From contig CAWASR010000006.1 in NCBI GenBank assembly GCA_963784805.1, forward strand, positions 61,319 through 125,318: a stretch of DNA of 64,000 bases, given 5' to 3'. The DNA comes from Roseiarcus sp963784805. GTDB taxonomy: Bacteria > Pseudomonadota > Alphaproteobacteria > Rhizobiales > Beijerinckiaceae. Under the pieces are notes generated by a model that saw only the letters and a list, made by a program, of their open reading frames with translations, did not search any database and was not told the DNA's origin. Of this stretch, positions 52,412-61,496 are shown one piece after another. A program made the translations under genes and the position numbers. How positions within the stretch are numbered: position 1 is the first letter of the stretch; every line of letters starts with the position of its first letter.

Positions 52412-52789
52412 TCTTTCTCTATCCTCAAATGCGCCCCGGAATCCCGAATATTTTAATCGATTTTTATTATCCCGAGCGCATCTAAGACGCTGGGCCGAGA
52501 TGGTGGAACGCGTCGTCCTCCCACAGACTTTGCGGCTTCCGGCGCCAAACTTTTTGGCAGCGGCCTCCTTTTCGCACGACATTGCTAGTCCACTTTTTGG
52601 GCCCTGTCACGTGGCTGGGCCCCCTCGCGGCGCATTTTTTTCCCCCCTTCGGCCGTTTTGTTCAATTGTTTCCCCGAGGATGCAATTGTGCAGGTTGCGT
52701 GCTCACTAATTAGGCGGTCGCCTGCCTTTCCCATGTCGCCTCGATGGCGTACAAGCCGGCCTGAGCTCGACAGCGAGGGACATCCATCC
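52412..52789. other. Intergenic region upstream of enolase gene
   Basis: About 380 bases without a supported gene. It is moderately A/T-rich at 52440-52470 (ATATTTTAATCGATTTTTATT), a likely promoter-proximal stretch. Confidence 0.4.
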
Positions 52790-54070
52790 ATGACAGCGAT
52801 CGTGAACGTCGAATCCCGGGAAATTCTGGACAGCCGGGGCAATCCGACCGTCGAGGTCGACGTCGTCCTGGAGGACGGCTCGTTCGGACGGGCCTCCGTT
52901 CCCTCCGGAGCTTCGACCGGCAAACGCGAGGCGCTGGAGCTGCGTGACGGCGACAAGAGCCGCTACGGCGGCAAGGGGGTGCTGAAGGCGCTCGACGCGG
53001 TCGACCGCGACATCTTCGACGCGATTTCGGGCCTCGATGCGGAGGACCAGCTCAAGATCGACGAGACGATGATCGCTCTCGACGGGACCAAGACGAAATC
53101 CAGACTGGGGGCGAACGCGATCCTCGGCGTTTCGCTCGCCGTGGCCAAGGCTGCCGCGGAAGCCTCGGGCCTGCCGCTCTACCGCTATGTCGGGGGAACG
53201 ATGGCGCGTATGCTGCCGACGCCGCAGATGAACATCCTCAACGGCGGCGCTCACGCCGACAATCCGATCGATTTTCAGGAATTCATGATCCTTCCGGTCG
53301 GCGCGCCGTCGTTCGCCGACGCGGTCCGATGGGGCTCGGAAACGTTCCACGCGCTCAAGGCGGCGCTCAAAAAGGCGGGGCACAACACCAATGTCGGCGA
53401 CGAGGGCGGCTTTGCGCCGAACCTGCCGTCGGCGGAAGCGGCGCTCGACTTCTGCATGAAGGCGATCGAGGCGGCGGGCTTCAAGCCCGGCGCGGACATC
53501 GCGCTCGGGCTCGACCCCGCGGCGTCCGAATTCTTCAAGGACGGCGCCTACGTCTATTCCGGCGAGGGCAAGACCCGCTCGATCGAACAGCAGGTCGAAT
53601 ATCTCGTCCAGCTTTCCGACGCCTATCCGATCCTCTCGATCGAGGACGGAATGGCCGAGGACGACTGGAAGGGATGGAAACTGCTGACCGAAAGACTCGG
53701 GTCGCGCCGGCAGATCGTCGGCGACGACGTCTTCGTCACCAATGTCGAAATCCTGAGCCGGGGGATAAAGGAAGGGGTCGCCAACTCGATCCTCGTCAAG
53801 GTCAATCAGATCGGATCGCTGAGCGAGACCTTGGCGGCGGTCGAGATGGCTCACCGGGCGGGCTATTCCGCGGTGATGTCGCACCGGTCGGGCGAGACCG
53901 AGGATTCAACCATCGCCGATCTCGCAGTCGCGACCAATTGCGGTCAGATCAAAACCGGATCGCTCTCGCGTTCGGATCGCTTGGCCAAGTACAACCAGTT
54001 GATCCGCATCGAGGAGGAGCTCGGCGATCAGGCCCGCTACGCCGGCCGCACGGCGATCAAGTCCGCCTGA
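52790..54070 (+). CDS. eno: Enolase
   Basis: The product is 426 aa. Signature and active-site segments are SREILDSRGNPTVEVDV, GASTGKREALELRD, GDEGGFAPNL, ALGLDPAASEF, YPILSIEDGMAEDDW, ILVKVNQIGSLSE and SHRSGETEDSTIADLAVA. It converts 2-phosphoglycerate to phosphoenolpyruvate in glycolysis. ATG 52790 is chosen over an open frame starting at 52658. ftsB follows after 49 bases, the usual alphaproteobacterial arrangement. Confidence 0.97.
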   Translation: MTAIVNVESREILDSRGNPTVEVDVVLEDGSFGRASVPSGASTGKREALELRDGDKSRYGGKGVLKALDAVDRDIFDAISGLDAEDQLKIDETMIALDGTKTKSRLGANAILGVSLAVAKAAAEASGLPLYRYVGGTMARMLPTPQMNILNGGAHADNPIDFQEFMILPVGAPSFADAVRWGSETFHALKAALKKAGHNTNVGDEGGFAPNLPSAEAALDFCMKAIEAAGFKPGADIALGLDPAASEFFKDGAYVYSGEGKTRSIEQQVEYLVQLSDAYPILSIEDGMAEDDWKGWKLLTERLGSRRQIVGDDVFVTNVEILSRGIKEGVANSILVKVNQIGSLSETLAAVEMAHRAGYSAVMSHRSGETEDSTIADLAVATNCGQIKTGSLSRSDRLAKYNQLIRIEEELGDQARYAGRTAIKSA

Positions 54071-54119
54071 CGATCGATCGGTAACGCTGTCTTAACCACG
54101 CGCCCGGCAGGATCGACCC

Positions 54120-54446
54120 ATGGTCGTAAGAACGCGCCTGCGCTCGATCCTGACGCCGATCGTCTTCTACCTCGTGCTCGGGGTCGCGACCGGCTATCTG
54201 GTCTGGGGGGCCTCCAACGGCGAGCACGGATTGAAGGCCAAGGCGAAATACGACGCCGAGGCGGTCGCGCTCAGGGCTGAGCTTGCAACGCTGAAGGACG
54301 AGCGCGCCGGCCTTGAACGGCACGTCGCCGAGCTCGAGCCCGAGAGCATCGACCGCGATCTTCTGGACGAGGAAGCGCACGCCGAGCTCGACCGGGTCTT
54401 CAAGGACGAGGTCGTCGTCTTCACTGGCGCCAATCGGGGCCGTTGA
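54120..54446 (+). CDS. ftsB: Septum formation initiator protein, FtsB/DivIC type
   Basis: The product is 108 aa. One TM near residues 10-29 (LTPIVFYLVLGVATGYLVWG) is followed by a leucine-zipper-like coiled coil (AVALRAELATLKDERAGLERH, in which Leu and Glu alternate) and a short C-terminal region (DRDLLDEEAHAELDRVFKDE). FtsB links FtsL and FtsQ in the divisome in the inner membrane. Placement directly after eno is the common order. Confidence 0.9.
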   Translation: MVVRTRLRSILTPIVFYLVLGVATGYLVWGASNGEHGLKAKAKYDAEAVALRAELATLKDERAGLERHVAELEPESIDRDLLDEEAHAELDRVFKDEVVVFTGANRGR

Positions 54447-54524
54447 TCGGCGCTGTTCCGGATAAATGCGCCCTTAACCGGCCAAACGTAAGAGTTGCGC
54501 GCTTCCAGAATCGAGGCGCGCCGG

Positions 54525-55973
54525 ATGGTTTTCGCCATCGTCTTCTTTGTCAACGCGGTTGCGAATTTCATCCTGGGCGTTGCGCTCAGCGCGCTCCTGG
54601 GACCGGCCGAGTTCGGCCGTTTCGCGACCGTCGCGCTCGCGGCGATGACGTTGGGGCTGGCGCTGTTCGACTGGCTGCGCCTGTCCTCGATCCGCTTCTC
54701 GGGCGCCGACGAGGAGCGCGAGGCGACCGCCGCCAGTCTCGACGCCGGCTATATCGCCATGATCGCGGCCGCGGCCGTTCTGGTCGCGACGCTGTTCGCG
54801 TTCAAGGTCGACACCGGGCTCGGGGCAGGGCTCCTGGCGCTGGCGCCGTTGATGGCGATCGCCTATGCGCGCAGCGACTATTGCGCCGCCCATATGCGCG
54901 CGCGCTCTCAGGGGCGCGCATTCGCCGCGCTGGCGGCGACCCGGCACGCCCTGACCTTCACGGTGGTGATCGGCGTCGCCGCGACGACGCGCTCGGCCGG
55001 TCCCGTCATCGCCGCTCTCGCGGCGACCACGCTCGTTTCGGTCGTGGCCCTGGGGGCGGCGACGCGCACGCCCGGCGCCCGGCTGGCGCTGGCGAACGGC
55101 AAAGCGATCGGCCGCTTCGTGATCTACGCCAAACCGATCGTGGCCTCGAGCGTCATCTATCTTCTCATCAATCTCATCGACCGCCGTCTCGCCTTCCAAT
55201 GGTTCGGCGCGGCGGCGACAGGCAAGCTGGCGCTGGCGACCGATCTGGGGTCGCGTCTGTTTTTCGCGCTCAACGTCCTGCCGGAAACCCTGCTGTTCCA
55301 ATACGCGCTCGAGCGCGACCGGGGCGAGGGACGCGGCGCGGCCGAAGCCCAGATCGCGGTCAACATCGTGCTGGTGTTCGCGGTGCTGGCGCCGCTGACG
55401 GTCGGCTACATGGCCATGGCGCCGACCTTCGAGGCGCTCATGGTGCCGGCTCCCTTTCGCGGCGACTACGCGCGGCTGAGCGTCTGGCTGGCGCCCGGCT
55501 TTTTCGCCTATTGCTCGCTTTACGCGATGTGCAATCCGGTCTTCCAGCTCGCCAGCAGGACCTGGCCGCTGACCCTGGCCGCCTTGACGGCGCTCGCCGC
55601 CAATCTCCTCCTCATCCAATTGCCGTTCTTCTCCTTCGACATCGACGGTCTGGCGCGCGCCTATGCGCTGAGTCTGGGGGTCGGATTCGCCGCCGCCGCC
55701 GCGCCGGCGCTGCGCCGAAAATCGATCCGGCCGTCATGGCGCGACATGGGCGTCATCGCCGCGGCGTCGGGGGTGATGGGATTGGCGGTTCGCCCCCTGA
55801 ACGGGGTCCACCCGCCGCTGCTCGCGGCCGCCTTGTCGGTCATCGTCGGCGGCGGGATCGTCGCCGCCGCCATCCTGGGCGCCGATGTCGGCGGCGTCCG
55901 CACGTTCGCCGCCGGGCGGCTGCGCGCGAACGCGCCGGGCGCGGCGGACGGCATTGAATTCATCAACAATTGA
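54525..55973 (+). CDS. Polysaccharide flippase / O-antigen translocase-like (Wzx, MVF superfamily)
   Basis: The product is 482 aa with about 12 to 14 hydrophobic segments. It starts MVFAIVFFVNAVANFILGVA with GPAEFGRFATVALAAMTLG, the usual first-helices pattern of MATE-like flippases (GxxxFGxFA). It presumably moves undecaprenyl-linked saccharide units across the inner membrane. ATG 54525 is preferred to a TTG at 54495 because GAGG precedes it. It lies downstream of ftsB, apart from the polysaccharide genes at the left end of the window. Confidence 0.8.
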   Translation: MVFAIVFFVNAVANFILGVALSALLGPAEFGRFATVALAAMTLGLALFDWLRLSSIRFSGADEEREATAASLDAGYIAMIAAAAVLVATLFAFKVDTGLGAGLLALAPLMAIAYARSDYCAAHMRARSQGRAFAALAATRHALTFTVVIGVAATTRSAGPVIAALAATTLVSVVALGAATRTPGARLALANGKAIGRFVIYAKPIVASSVIYLLINLIDRRLAFQWFGAAATGKLALATDLGSRLFFALNVLPETLLFQYALERDRGEGRGAAEAQIAVNIVLVFAVLAPLTVGYMAMAPTFEALMVPAPFRGDYARLSVWLAPGFFAYCSLYAMCNPVFQLASRTWPLTLAALTALAANLLLIQLPFFSFDIDGLARAYALSLGVGFAAAAAPALRRKSIRPSWRDMGVIAAASGVMGLAVRPLNGVHPPLLAAALSVIVGGGIVAAAILGADVGGVRTFAAGRLRANAPGAADGIEFINN

Positions 55974-56023
55974 CGAGGTTCGAGAACGCGGCTAGGTTTA
56001 CCATGCGGCAGGACTTTATCAAC

Positions 56024-56065
56024 ACTTGGAGGGGACCATGAAATACTTGGAGGGGACAATGAAAT
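56024..56065. repeat. 21-bp tandem duplication of ribosome-binding site and start codon
   Basis: Two copies of ACTTGGAGGGGACCATGAAA (plus one base) head to tail; the second has one A for C change. Each copy carries a complete GGAGGGG and an ATG, in frame with each other at 56038 and 56059. Confidence 0.9.
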
Positions 56066-56732
56066 GGCGAACGTTTGTGGCGGGCATCGTGTTGTCGGCG
56101 GGCTTCTCGAGCCAGGCGATGGCTGCCACCGTTTTCGTCTCGGCGCTTGACGGGCCATGGTCGGTCGCGAGCAATCCGGGCCTGAACTATGGGGTCGGCG
56201 ACAATTCCGCTCCGGTGGTGCTGACGCTCGCGCCGGGGACGACCGCGGTCACGATCACCTATGAAAGCGGGCTTGCGAGCGCATTCGGCGGCGCACTTCC
56301 GACCGTCGATGTCCTGGGTTATGTCGGAGACGCCTTTGGCAGCGGCGTCGGCTACACGGGAATTGGGTCGTCGGGGAACCCGCTTCCCAGCTATTTCATC
56401 GATCCGGCGAACACAGGCGATCCGATTTACCTGGCCGCGCTGATCGGCGCTTTCACGGACAGCGCGGGCGTCGTGAAGGGGTCCATCTTCTCCTGCGACG
56501 GATCGGTTAGAACCTGCGACGGGTCGGTTAGAATCTTGGTTCCGGCGGGCGCCACGAAACTGTCGCTTGGATTGAACGACGACATCTACGCCGACAATTC
56601 CGGGGGTGGTATATCGGGGTGACAGGCGTCGTCCCGGAGCTTTCGGCCTGGGCGATGATGCTGGCGGGTTTCGCCGGTCTCGGTTTGCTCGGCTACGGCC
56701 GTCGCCGCGCAATCGGGTCCACCGCGACCTGA
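56038..56732 (+). CDS. PEP-CTERM-like exported protein 4 (frameshifted before sorting signal)
   Basis: About 231 aa. The signal peptide (WRTFVAGIVLSAGFSSQAMA) leads to a domain with TVFVSALDGPWSVASNPGLN and LVPAGATKLSLGLNDDIYAD. The plus frame ends in a premature TGA at 56620. One more G in the G5 run at 56602-56606 gives NSGGWYIGVTGVVPELSAW and then MMLAGFAGLGLLGYGRRR. The sorting motif is VPEL for VPEP, still followed by a hydrophobic helix and Arg cluster. Two starts lie in a duplicated 21-bp unit, and a 7-residue repeat CDGSVRT/CDGSVRI lies in the body. Confidence 0.75.
56494..56535. repeat. 21-bp near-exact tandem duplication in PEP-CTERM protein 4
   Basis: TGCGACGGATCGGTTAGAAC and its partner, differing at two positions, encode two copies of CDGSVR with one changed end residue. 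The frame is kept. Confidence 0.88.
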
Positions 56733-56918
56733 TCGCTGCGCCCGGTCGGCTTCAGCCAGGCGGGGACCGCTCTTGAGCGTTCCCTTTGGATCCGGGAACC
56801 CGCCGCTTTCGCTCGCTAGGCTCTGGGCCGCGTCGCATCACTTTTGCCAGCGCCCCGCTCGTGCTAAACGCGCTTCAGCGGCATTTCGCCACGCCTCGAC
56901 TCACCGGAAGGCACGACA

Positions 56919-58217
56919 ATGAATTACAGCGCACCGGCGCCGATCCGCTCGAACTCGTTCTTTTCCGCCTCCCTCGCCGAGGCCGACCCGGAAATCGCCC
57001 GGGCGGTCGAACTCGAGCTCGGCCGCCAGCGCGACGAGATCGAACTCATCGCCTCGGAGAACATCGTCTCGCGCGCGGTGCTGGAGGCGCAGGGCTCGGT
57101 GCTGACCAACAAATACGCGGAGGGCTATCCGGGCCGGCGCTACTATGGCGGCTGCCAGTTCGTCGACATCGCCGAAAAACTGGCGATCGAGCGCGCCTGC
57201 CGGCTGTTCGACTGCCGTTACGCCAATGTGCAGCCCAATTCCGGCAGCCAGGCCAATCAGGGCGCGTTCATGGCGCTGATGCAGCCGGGCGACACGTTCA
57301 TGGGCCTTGATCTCGCCGCCGGCGGCCATCTGACCCACGGCTCGCCGGTCAACATGTCCGGGCGCTGGTTCAGGCCGGTGTCCTATACGGTCGACCGCGC
57401 GAGCGAGCGCGTCGACATGGATCAGGTCGAGGCGCTGGCGCGCGAGCATCGGCCCAAACTGATCATCGCCGGCGGATCGGCCTATGCGCGGCACTGGGAT
57501 TTCGAGCGCTTCCGCGCGATCTCAGACATGGTCGGCGCCTATTTCATGGTCGACATCGCCCATTTCGCCGGGCTGATCGCGGGCGGGGCGCACCCCTCGG
57601 CGTTCCCGCACGCCCATGTCGTCACCACCACGACCCACAAGACCCTGCGCGGGCCGCGGGGCGGCATGATCCTCACCAACGAGGAAGACCTGGCCAAGAA
57701 GATCAACTCGGCGATCTTTCCCGGCCTCCAGGGCGGCCCGCTGATGCATGTGATCGCCGCCAAGGCGGTCGGATTCCACGAAGCGCTGACGCCTGAATTC
57801 AAGACCTACGCCCATGCCGTCGTCGCCAACGCCAAGGCTCTGGCCGAGCCGATCCTGGCCGGCGGCTACCGGCTGGTGACCGGCGGCACCGACAACCATC
57901 TGCTGCTGGTCGATCTGAGCCCCAAGGGCCTGACCGGCAAGGCGGCCGAGGCGGCGCTGGGCCGCGCCCACATCACCTGCAACAAGAACGGCGTCCCGTT
58001 CGACCGTGAGAAGCCGATGGTGACGTCTGGCATCCGCCTCGGCTCGCCCGCGGCGACCTCGCGCGGCTTTGCGACGGCGGAATTCGCTCGCGTCGGGCAG
58101 GCGATCGTCGAGGTCCTGGACGGCTTGGCGGCGCACGGCGAATCGGGGAATGTCGCGGTCGAAGCGAAGGTGCGCGCCGACGTGGCCGAACTCACGCGCC
58201 GCTTCCCCATCTACTAG
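56919..58217 (+). CDS. glyA: Serine hydroxymethyltransferase
   Basis: The product is 432 aa. Motifs are IELIASENIVSRAVLEAQGS, NKYAEGYPGRRYYGGCQF, the PLP-lysine region TTTTHKTLRGPRGGMI and GIRLGSPAATSRGF. It interconverts serine and glycine with tetrahydrofolate, feeding one-carbon metabolism. ATG 56919 follows CCGGAAGG. The nrdR gene follows after 33 bases, then ribD and ribE, a well-known proteobacterial order. Confidence 0.96.
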   Translation: MNYSAPAPIRSNSFFSASLAEADPEIARAVELELGRQRDEIELIASENIVSRAVLEAQGSVLTNKYAEGYPGRRYYGGCQFVDIAEKLAIERACRLFDCRYANVQPNSGSQANQGAFMALMQPGDTFMGLDLAAGGHLTHGSPVNMSGRWFRPVSYTVDRASERVDMDQVEALAREHRPKLIIAGGSAYARHWDFERFRAISDMVGAYFMVDIAHFAGLIAGGAHPSAFPHAHVVTTTTHKTLRGPRGGMILTNEEDLAKKINSAIFPGLQGGPLMHVIAAKAVGFHEALTPEFKTYAHAVVANAKALAEPILAGGYRLVTGGTDNHLLLVDLSPKGLTGKAAEAALGRAHITCNKNGVPFDREKPMVTSGIRLGSPAATSRGFATAEFARVGQAIVEVLDGLAAHGESGNVAVEAKVRADVAELTRRFPIY

Positions 58218-58250
58218 CGGGTCGGGACGATCTGAAAGGGACGGCTTGCG

Positions 58251-58760
58251 ATGCGATGCCCCTATTGCGGCAGCCTCGACACGCAAGTCAAAGATTCCCG
58301 ACCGACCGACGACGCTTCGTCGATCCGGCGGCGGCGGGTCTGTTCCGATTGCGGCGGCCGTTTCACCACTTTCGAGCGGGTGCAGTTGCGCGAATTGCAG
58401 GTGGTGAAGAAAAGCGGTCGGCGGGCGCCGTTCGATCGCGACAAGCTCGTCCGTTCGATCGAGGTCGCGCTGCGCAAGCGTCTGGTCGAGGCCGACCGGG
58501 TCGAGCGGATGGTCAACGGCGTCGTTCGCCAGCTCGAGAGCCAGACCGACGGCGACATTCCGACCGAGCGCATCGGCGAACTGGTGATGGAGGGCCTGAA
58601 GGCGCTCGACGACGTCGCCTATGTGCGTTTCGCCTCGGTCTACCGCAACTTCCGCGAGGCGCGCGACTTCAACGCCATCGTCGGCGAGCTCGAGGCCGGT
58701 CCGCAGCCGGCCGCGGCCCATGCGAAGGCGCGCCGGCGCAAGGATGCGCCCGCGCCATGA
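58251..58760 (+). CDS. nrdR: Transcriptional repressor NrdR
   Basis: The product is 169 aa. The N-terminal zinc ribbon has Cys pairs in MRCPYCGS and VCSDCGGRF. An ATP-cone domain follows (VVKKSGRRAPFDRDKLVRSI). NrdR binds NrdR boxes to repress ribonucleotide reductase genes when dATP is high. ATG 58251 is the start. It overlaps ribD by four bases (ATGA). Confidence 0.95.
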   Translation: MRCPYCGSLDTQVKDSRPTDDASSIRRRRVCSDCGGRFTTFERVQLRELQVVKKSGRRAPFDRDKLVRSIEVALRKRLVEADRVERMVNGVVRQLESQTDGDIPTERIGELVMEGLKALDDVAYVRFASVYRNFREARDFNAIVGELEAGPQPAAAHAKARRRKDAPAP

Positions 58761-59905
58761 CCGCGCCGGCCGCCCCGGGTTCGAGCGAGGCCGGGTCCGG
58801 CGAGGACCTGCGCTGGATGGACGCCGCCCTCAATCTGGGCGAACGGTCGCTAGGCCTGACCGCTCCAAACCCTTCAGTCGGCGCGATCCTGGTCAAGGAC
58901 GGCGCGGTCGTCGGCCGCGGGGTCACGGCGCCGGGCGGACGTCCGCACGCCGAGCGGATCGCGATCGCCGAGGCTGGAGAAGCGGCGCGCGGCGCGACGC
59001 TCTACGTGACCCTGGAGCCATGCTCGCATTTCGGCAAGTCTGCGCCCTGCGCCGACGCGATCGTCGCGGCCAGAGTGGCGCGCGTCGTCTCGGCGATAGA
59101 GGATCCCAATCCGCGGGTGGCGGGGCAGGGCCACGCGCGGCTGCGGGCGGCGAATATCGACGTCGTCGTCGGACCGGGGGCGGCTCAGGCGCGGCGCGAC
59201 CACCGCGGACATATCATGCGGACGACGGCCGGGCGTCCGGGCGTGACGCTGAAGCTCGCCGAGACCGCGGACGGGTTCGCCTCCGGCGGCGCGCACGACC
59301 CGCGGCTTCGCATCACCGGACAGATCGCCAATGCTCGGGTTCAGATCATGCGTTCGACCCAGGAGGCGATCATGATCGGAATCGAGACCGCACTGGTCGA
59401 CGATCCGTTGCTGACGGTGCGCCTGCCCGGCCTCGACCGGAAACCCTGGCGGGTCGTGCTCGACACCCATCTTCGCCTGCCGCTGCGCTCGCGCCTGGCC
59501 ACCAGCGCCGCGCAATTGCCGACCCTGATCATCGCCGGGCCGGACGCGCCGAGGGAGACCGCCGACCGCCTCGAGGATCTCGGGGCCGCGGTCGAGTGCG
59601 TCGGCGCCGACGCCGATGGCCACGTCGATCTTTTCGAAGCCTTGCAGAGGCTTGCGGCGCGCGGCGTGACTCGCGTGTTCAGCGAGGGAGGCCCGCGGAT
59701 CGCCGCCCGCCTGATCGGCCTCGGCCTCGCCGACGAAGTGGCCCTCATCACCGCCGAAAAGCCGCTTGGCCGGCCGGGCCTGCCGGCGCTCGCCGAGCGC
59801 GCGCGCGCGATCCTGTCCGATTCGAGCCGCTATGCCGAATTTGACCGGGCGCAATACGGCCCCGACCTGCTGCGCCGCTTTGAACGGGTGAGTTCAACCC
59901 ACTGA
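58757..59905 (+). CDS. ribD: Bifunctional diaminohydroxyphosphoribosylaminopyrimidine deaminase/reductase
   Basis: The product is 382 aa. The deaminase domain has zinc motif PHAERIAIAEAG and TLEPCSHFGKSAPCADAI; the reductase domain starts PGVTLKLAETADGFASG and has FSEGGPRIAARLIGLGLADE. It catalyses two consecutive steps of riboflavin synthesis. ATG 58757 overlaps the nrdR stop by four bases, so translation is coupled. ribE is 169 bases downstream with a repeat in between. Confidence 0.95.
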   Translation: MTAPAAPGSSEAGSGEDLRWMDAALNLGERSLGLTAPNPSVGAILVKDGAVVGRGVTAPGGRPHAERIAIAEAGEAARGATLYVTLEPCSHFGKSAPCADAIVAARVARVVSAIEDPNPRVAGQGHARLRAANIDVVVGPGAAQARRDHRGHIMRTTAGRPGVTLKLAETADGFASGGAHDPRLRITGQIANARVQIMRSTQEAIMIGIETALVDDPLLTVRLPGLDRKPWRVVLDTHLRLPLRSRLATSAAQLPTLIIAGPDAPRETADRLEDLGAAVECVGADADGHVDLFEALQRLAARGVTRVFSEGGPRIAARLIGLGLADEVALITAEKPLGRPGLPALAERARAILSDSSRYAEFDRAQYGPDLLRRFERVSSTH

Positions 59906-60020
59906 CGAATGGCCGCGGCGAAAGCTCGCAGGCTCCACTTGGAATTGATCAAAAATTCCGCATTTTCAACCTGTTGCGTTCGCAAGCCGGAGAGGATTAT
60001 TGCAAGCGCAGCCGCGTGGA

Positions 60021-60041
60021 TGGCCGGGACAAGCCCGGCCA
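60021..60041. repeat. Dispersed rhizobial hairpin element upstream of ribE
   Basis: TGGCCGGG-ACAAG-CCCGGCCA is a perfect eight-pair hairpin in the spacer (GTGGATGGCCGGGACAAGCC) that recurs widely in Hyphomicrobiales genomes. It sits 34 bases before the ribE start. No FMN riboswitch is visible here. Confidence 0.6.
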
Positions 60042-60074
60042 TGACGGTGAAGTCGGTCTAGGCGGGAGATCAGA

Positions 60075-60683
60075 TTGTTTACCGGAATTGTCAGCGACGT
60101 CGGCGAAGTGATTGAAATGACGCCGCTCGGCGAGCGAAGCCGGCTGACGATCGCCAGCGCCTACGATCCGGCTTCGATCGCGGTCGGGGCTTCGATCGCC
60201 AACGCGGGCGTCTGCCTGACCGTCGTCGGCGTCGAGCCCCGCAGCGCCGGCTCGGCGATTTCCTTCGACGTCGGGGCCGAGACGCTCGCCGTCGCCACGC
60301 TCGGGCGGTGGCGGCGGGGCGAACGCGTCAATCTGGAGCGCGCGCTTAAAGTGGGCGACGAGCTCGGCGGGCACATGGTCAGCGGCCATGTCGACGGCGT
60401 CGCCGAAATTCTCTCCCGCCGCGATTTCGACGGGATGGCGCATTTCGTCCTTCGCGCTCCGGCCGACTGCGCCAGGTTCATCGCGGTCAAGGGCTCGGTG
60501 GCGCTGGATGGAACCTCGCTGACCGTCAACGCGGTCGACGGCGACGCCTTCGAGGTTCTCATGATCCCGCACACGCTTGCCGTCACCAGCTGGGAGAAAC
60601 GCAAGCCGGGCGACCGCGTCAATATCGAGGTCGACCAGATCGCGCGCTACGCCGCCCGGCTGATCGAGGCGGGGCGCGGTTAG
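60075..60683 (+). CDS. ribE: Riboflavin synthase, alpha subunit
   Basis: The product is 202 aa with the internal duplication typical of the family: MFTGIVSDVGEVIEM at the first repeat start and HMVSGHVDGVAEILSRRDFD at the second, followed by VKGSVALDGTSLTVNAVD. It makes riboflavin from two 6,7-dimethyl-8-ribityllumazines. The start is TTG 60075 with GGGAG upstream. It should form the end of the glyA-nrdR-ribD-ribE run. Confidence 0.95.
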   Translation: MFTGIVSDVGEVIEMTPLGERSRLTIASAYDPASIAVGASIANAGVCLTVVGVEPRSAGSAISFDVGAETLAVATLGRWRRGERVNLERALKVGDELGGHMVSGHVDGVAEILSRRDFDGMAHFVLRAPADCARFIAVKGSVALDGTSLTVNAVDGDAFEVLMIPHTLAVTSWEKRKPGDRVNIEVDQIARYAARLIEAGRG

Positions 60684-61496
60684 CGCGTTTTTCGCGTTTT
60701 TTTTGCAATTCGCGGCGACGCGGCTTGCGCTCCCGCCCCCTTGCGGCGACGGGCAAGGGTTGATCTGCCGCACGGACGGGACAAGCAGCGCCGTCGCCCC
60801 GGCCTCGTTCGATCAGTCGCAGTCGAGGGCAGCCGTAGAATCACGGGGACGTTCGCCTATTTCGCAAAGCGAGTACGATGAGGAATCCCGGTTGGCGTCA
60901 CGCGGCGGGGTGGGAACGGCGCGCCAGCCAACGCGCGTCGCGCTCCGGAGGAGACAGTAGCCAAAAAACGGGAAATATGGACGTGCTGCCGTAATCCATT
61001 ATACCGGACGGATGTTTGGCGACGGTAGATTTTGGGCGCCGGATGCGCGATTCTGAAATTCTCCCTCCTGCGCGTGCTCGCAGGAGATGATAGGACGCTC
61101 AGCGTCGCATGGTATAATGCGCCCGTGACGATCGACGCGCGGACGGACGACATCTCGAACGGCGCAACCAAGCAGTGTGGCGGCGGCTTGATGAACGTTT
61201 CATGCCGGGGTCGCCACGCTATCCGAACTCAGCATCGTCGCGCTTGAAAAGGCGGCGATCTGGCCGAATGGGGCAGTTTCATAGCGCGCCAACGCCGCCC
61301 CGGATCGAGTGCGGCGCATGGGGAAACGCGCAAGCGATGCGCCGTTGACCCGCGCGGACGTCGTGTTTCTCGAACCAGACAACGGCGTCGGCGGAGGGAC
61401 GGAGAAGCCGGCGGCCTTCGGCGAGAGCCATCGGTCGCACGGTCGGCCTTTCGAGGCCGGCAGCGCCGCCCATAATGTCCTCTGGAATTAAGTGGA
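60684..61496. other. Intergenic region with possible degenerate gene
   Basis: About 810 bases without a supported intact gene. A short plus-strand frame near 61309-61491 reads TRADVVFLEPDNGVGGGTEK. Its VFLEPDNG resembles the conserved VFLDPDNG core I recall from an uncharacterised protein family, so a decayed gene is possible. No terminator or repeat was found. The region probably also contains the promoter of the P-type ATPase. Confidence 0.3.

Noticed and set aside
59906..60074. FMN riboswitch upstream of ribE
   Set aside because: None of the conserved blocks of the RFN element could be found; only a dispersed hairpin repeat is present.
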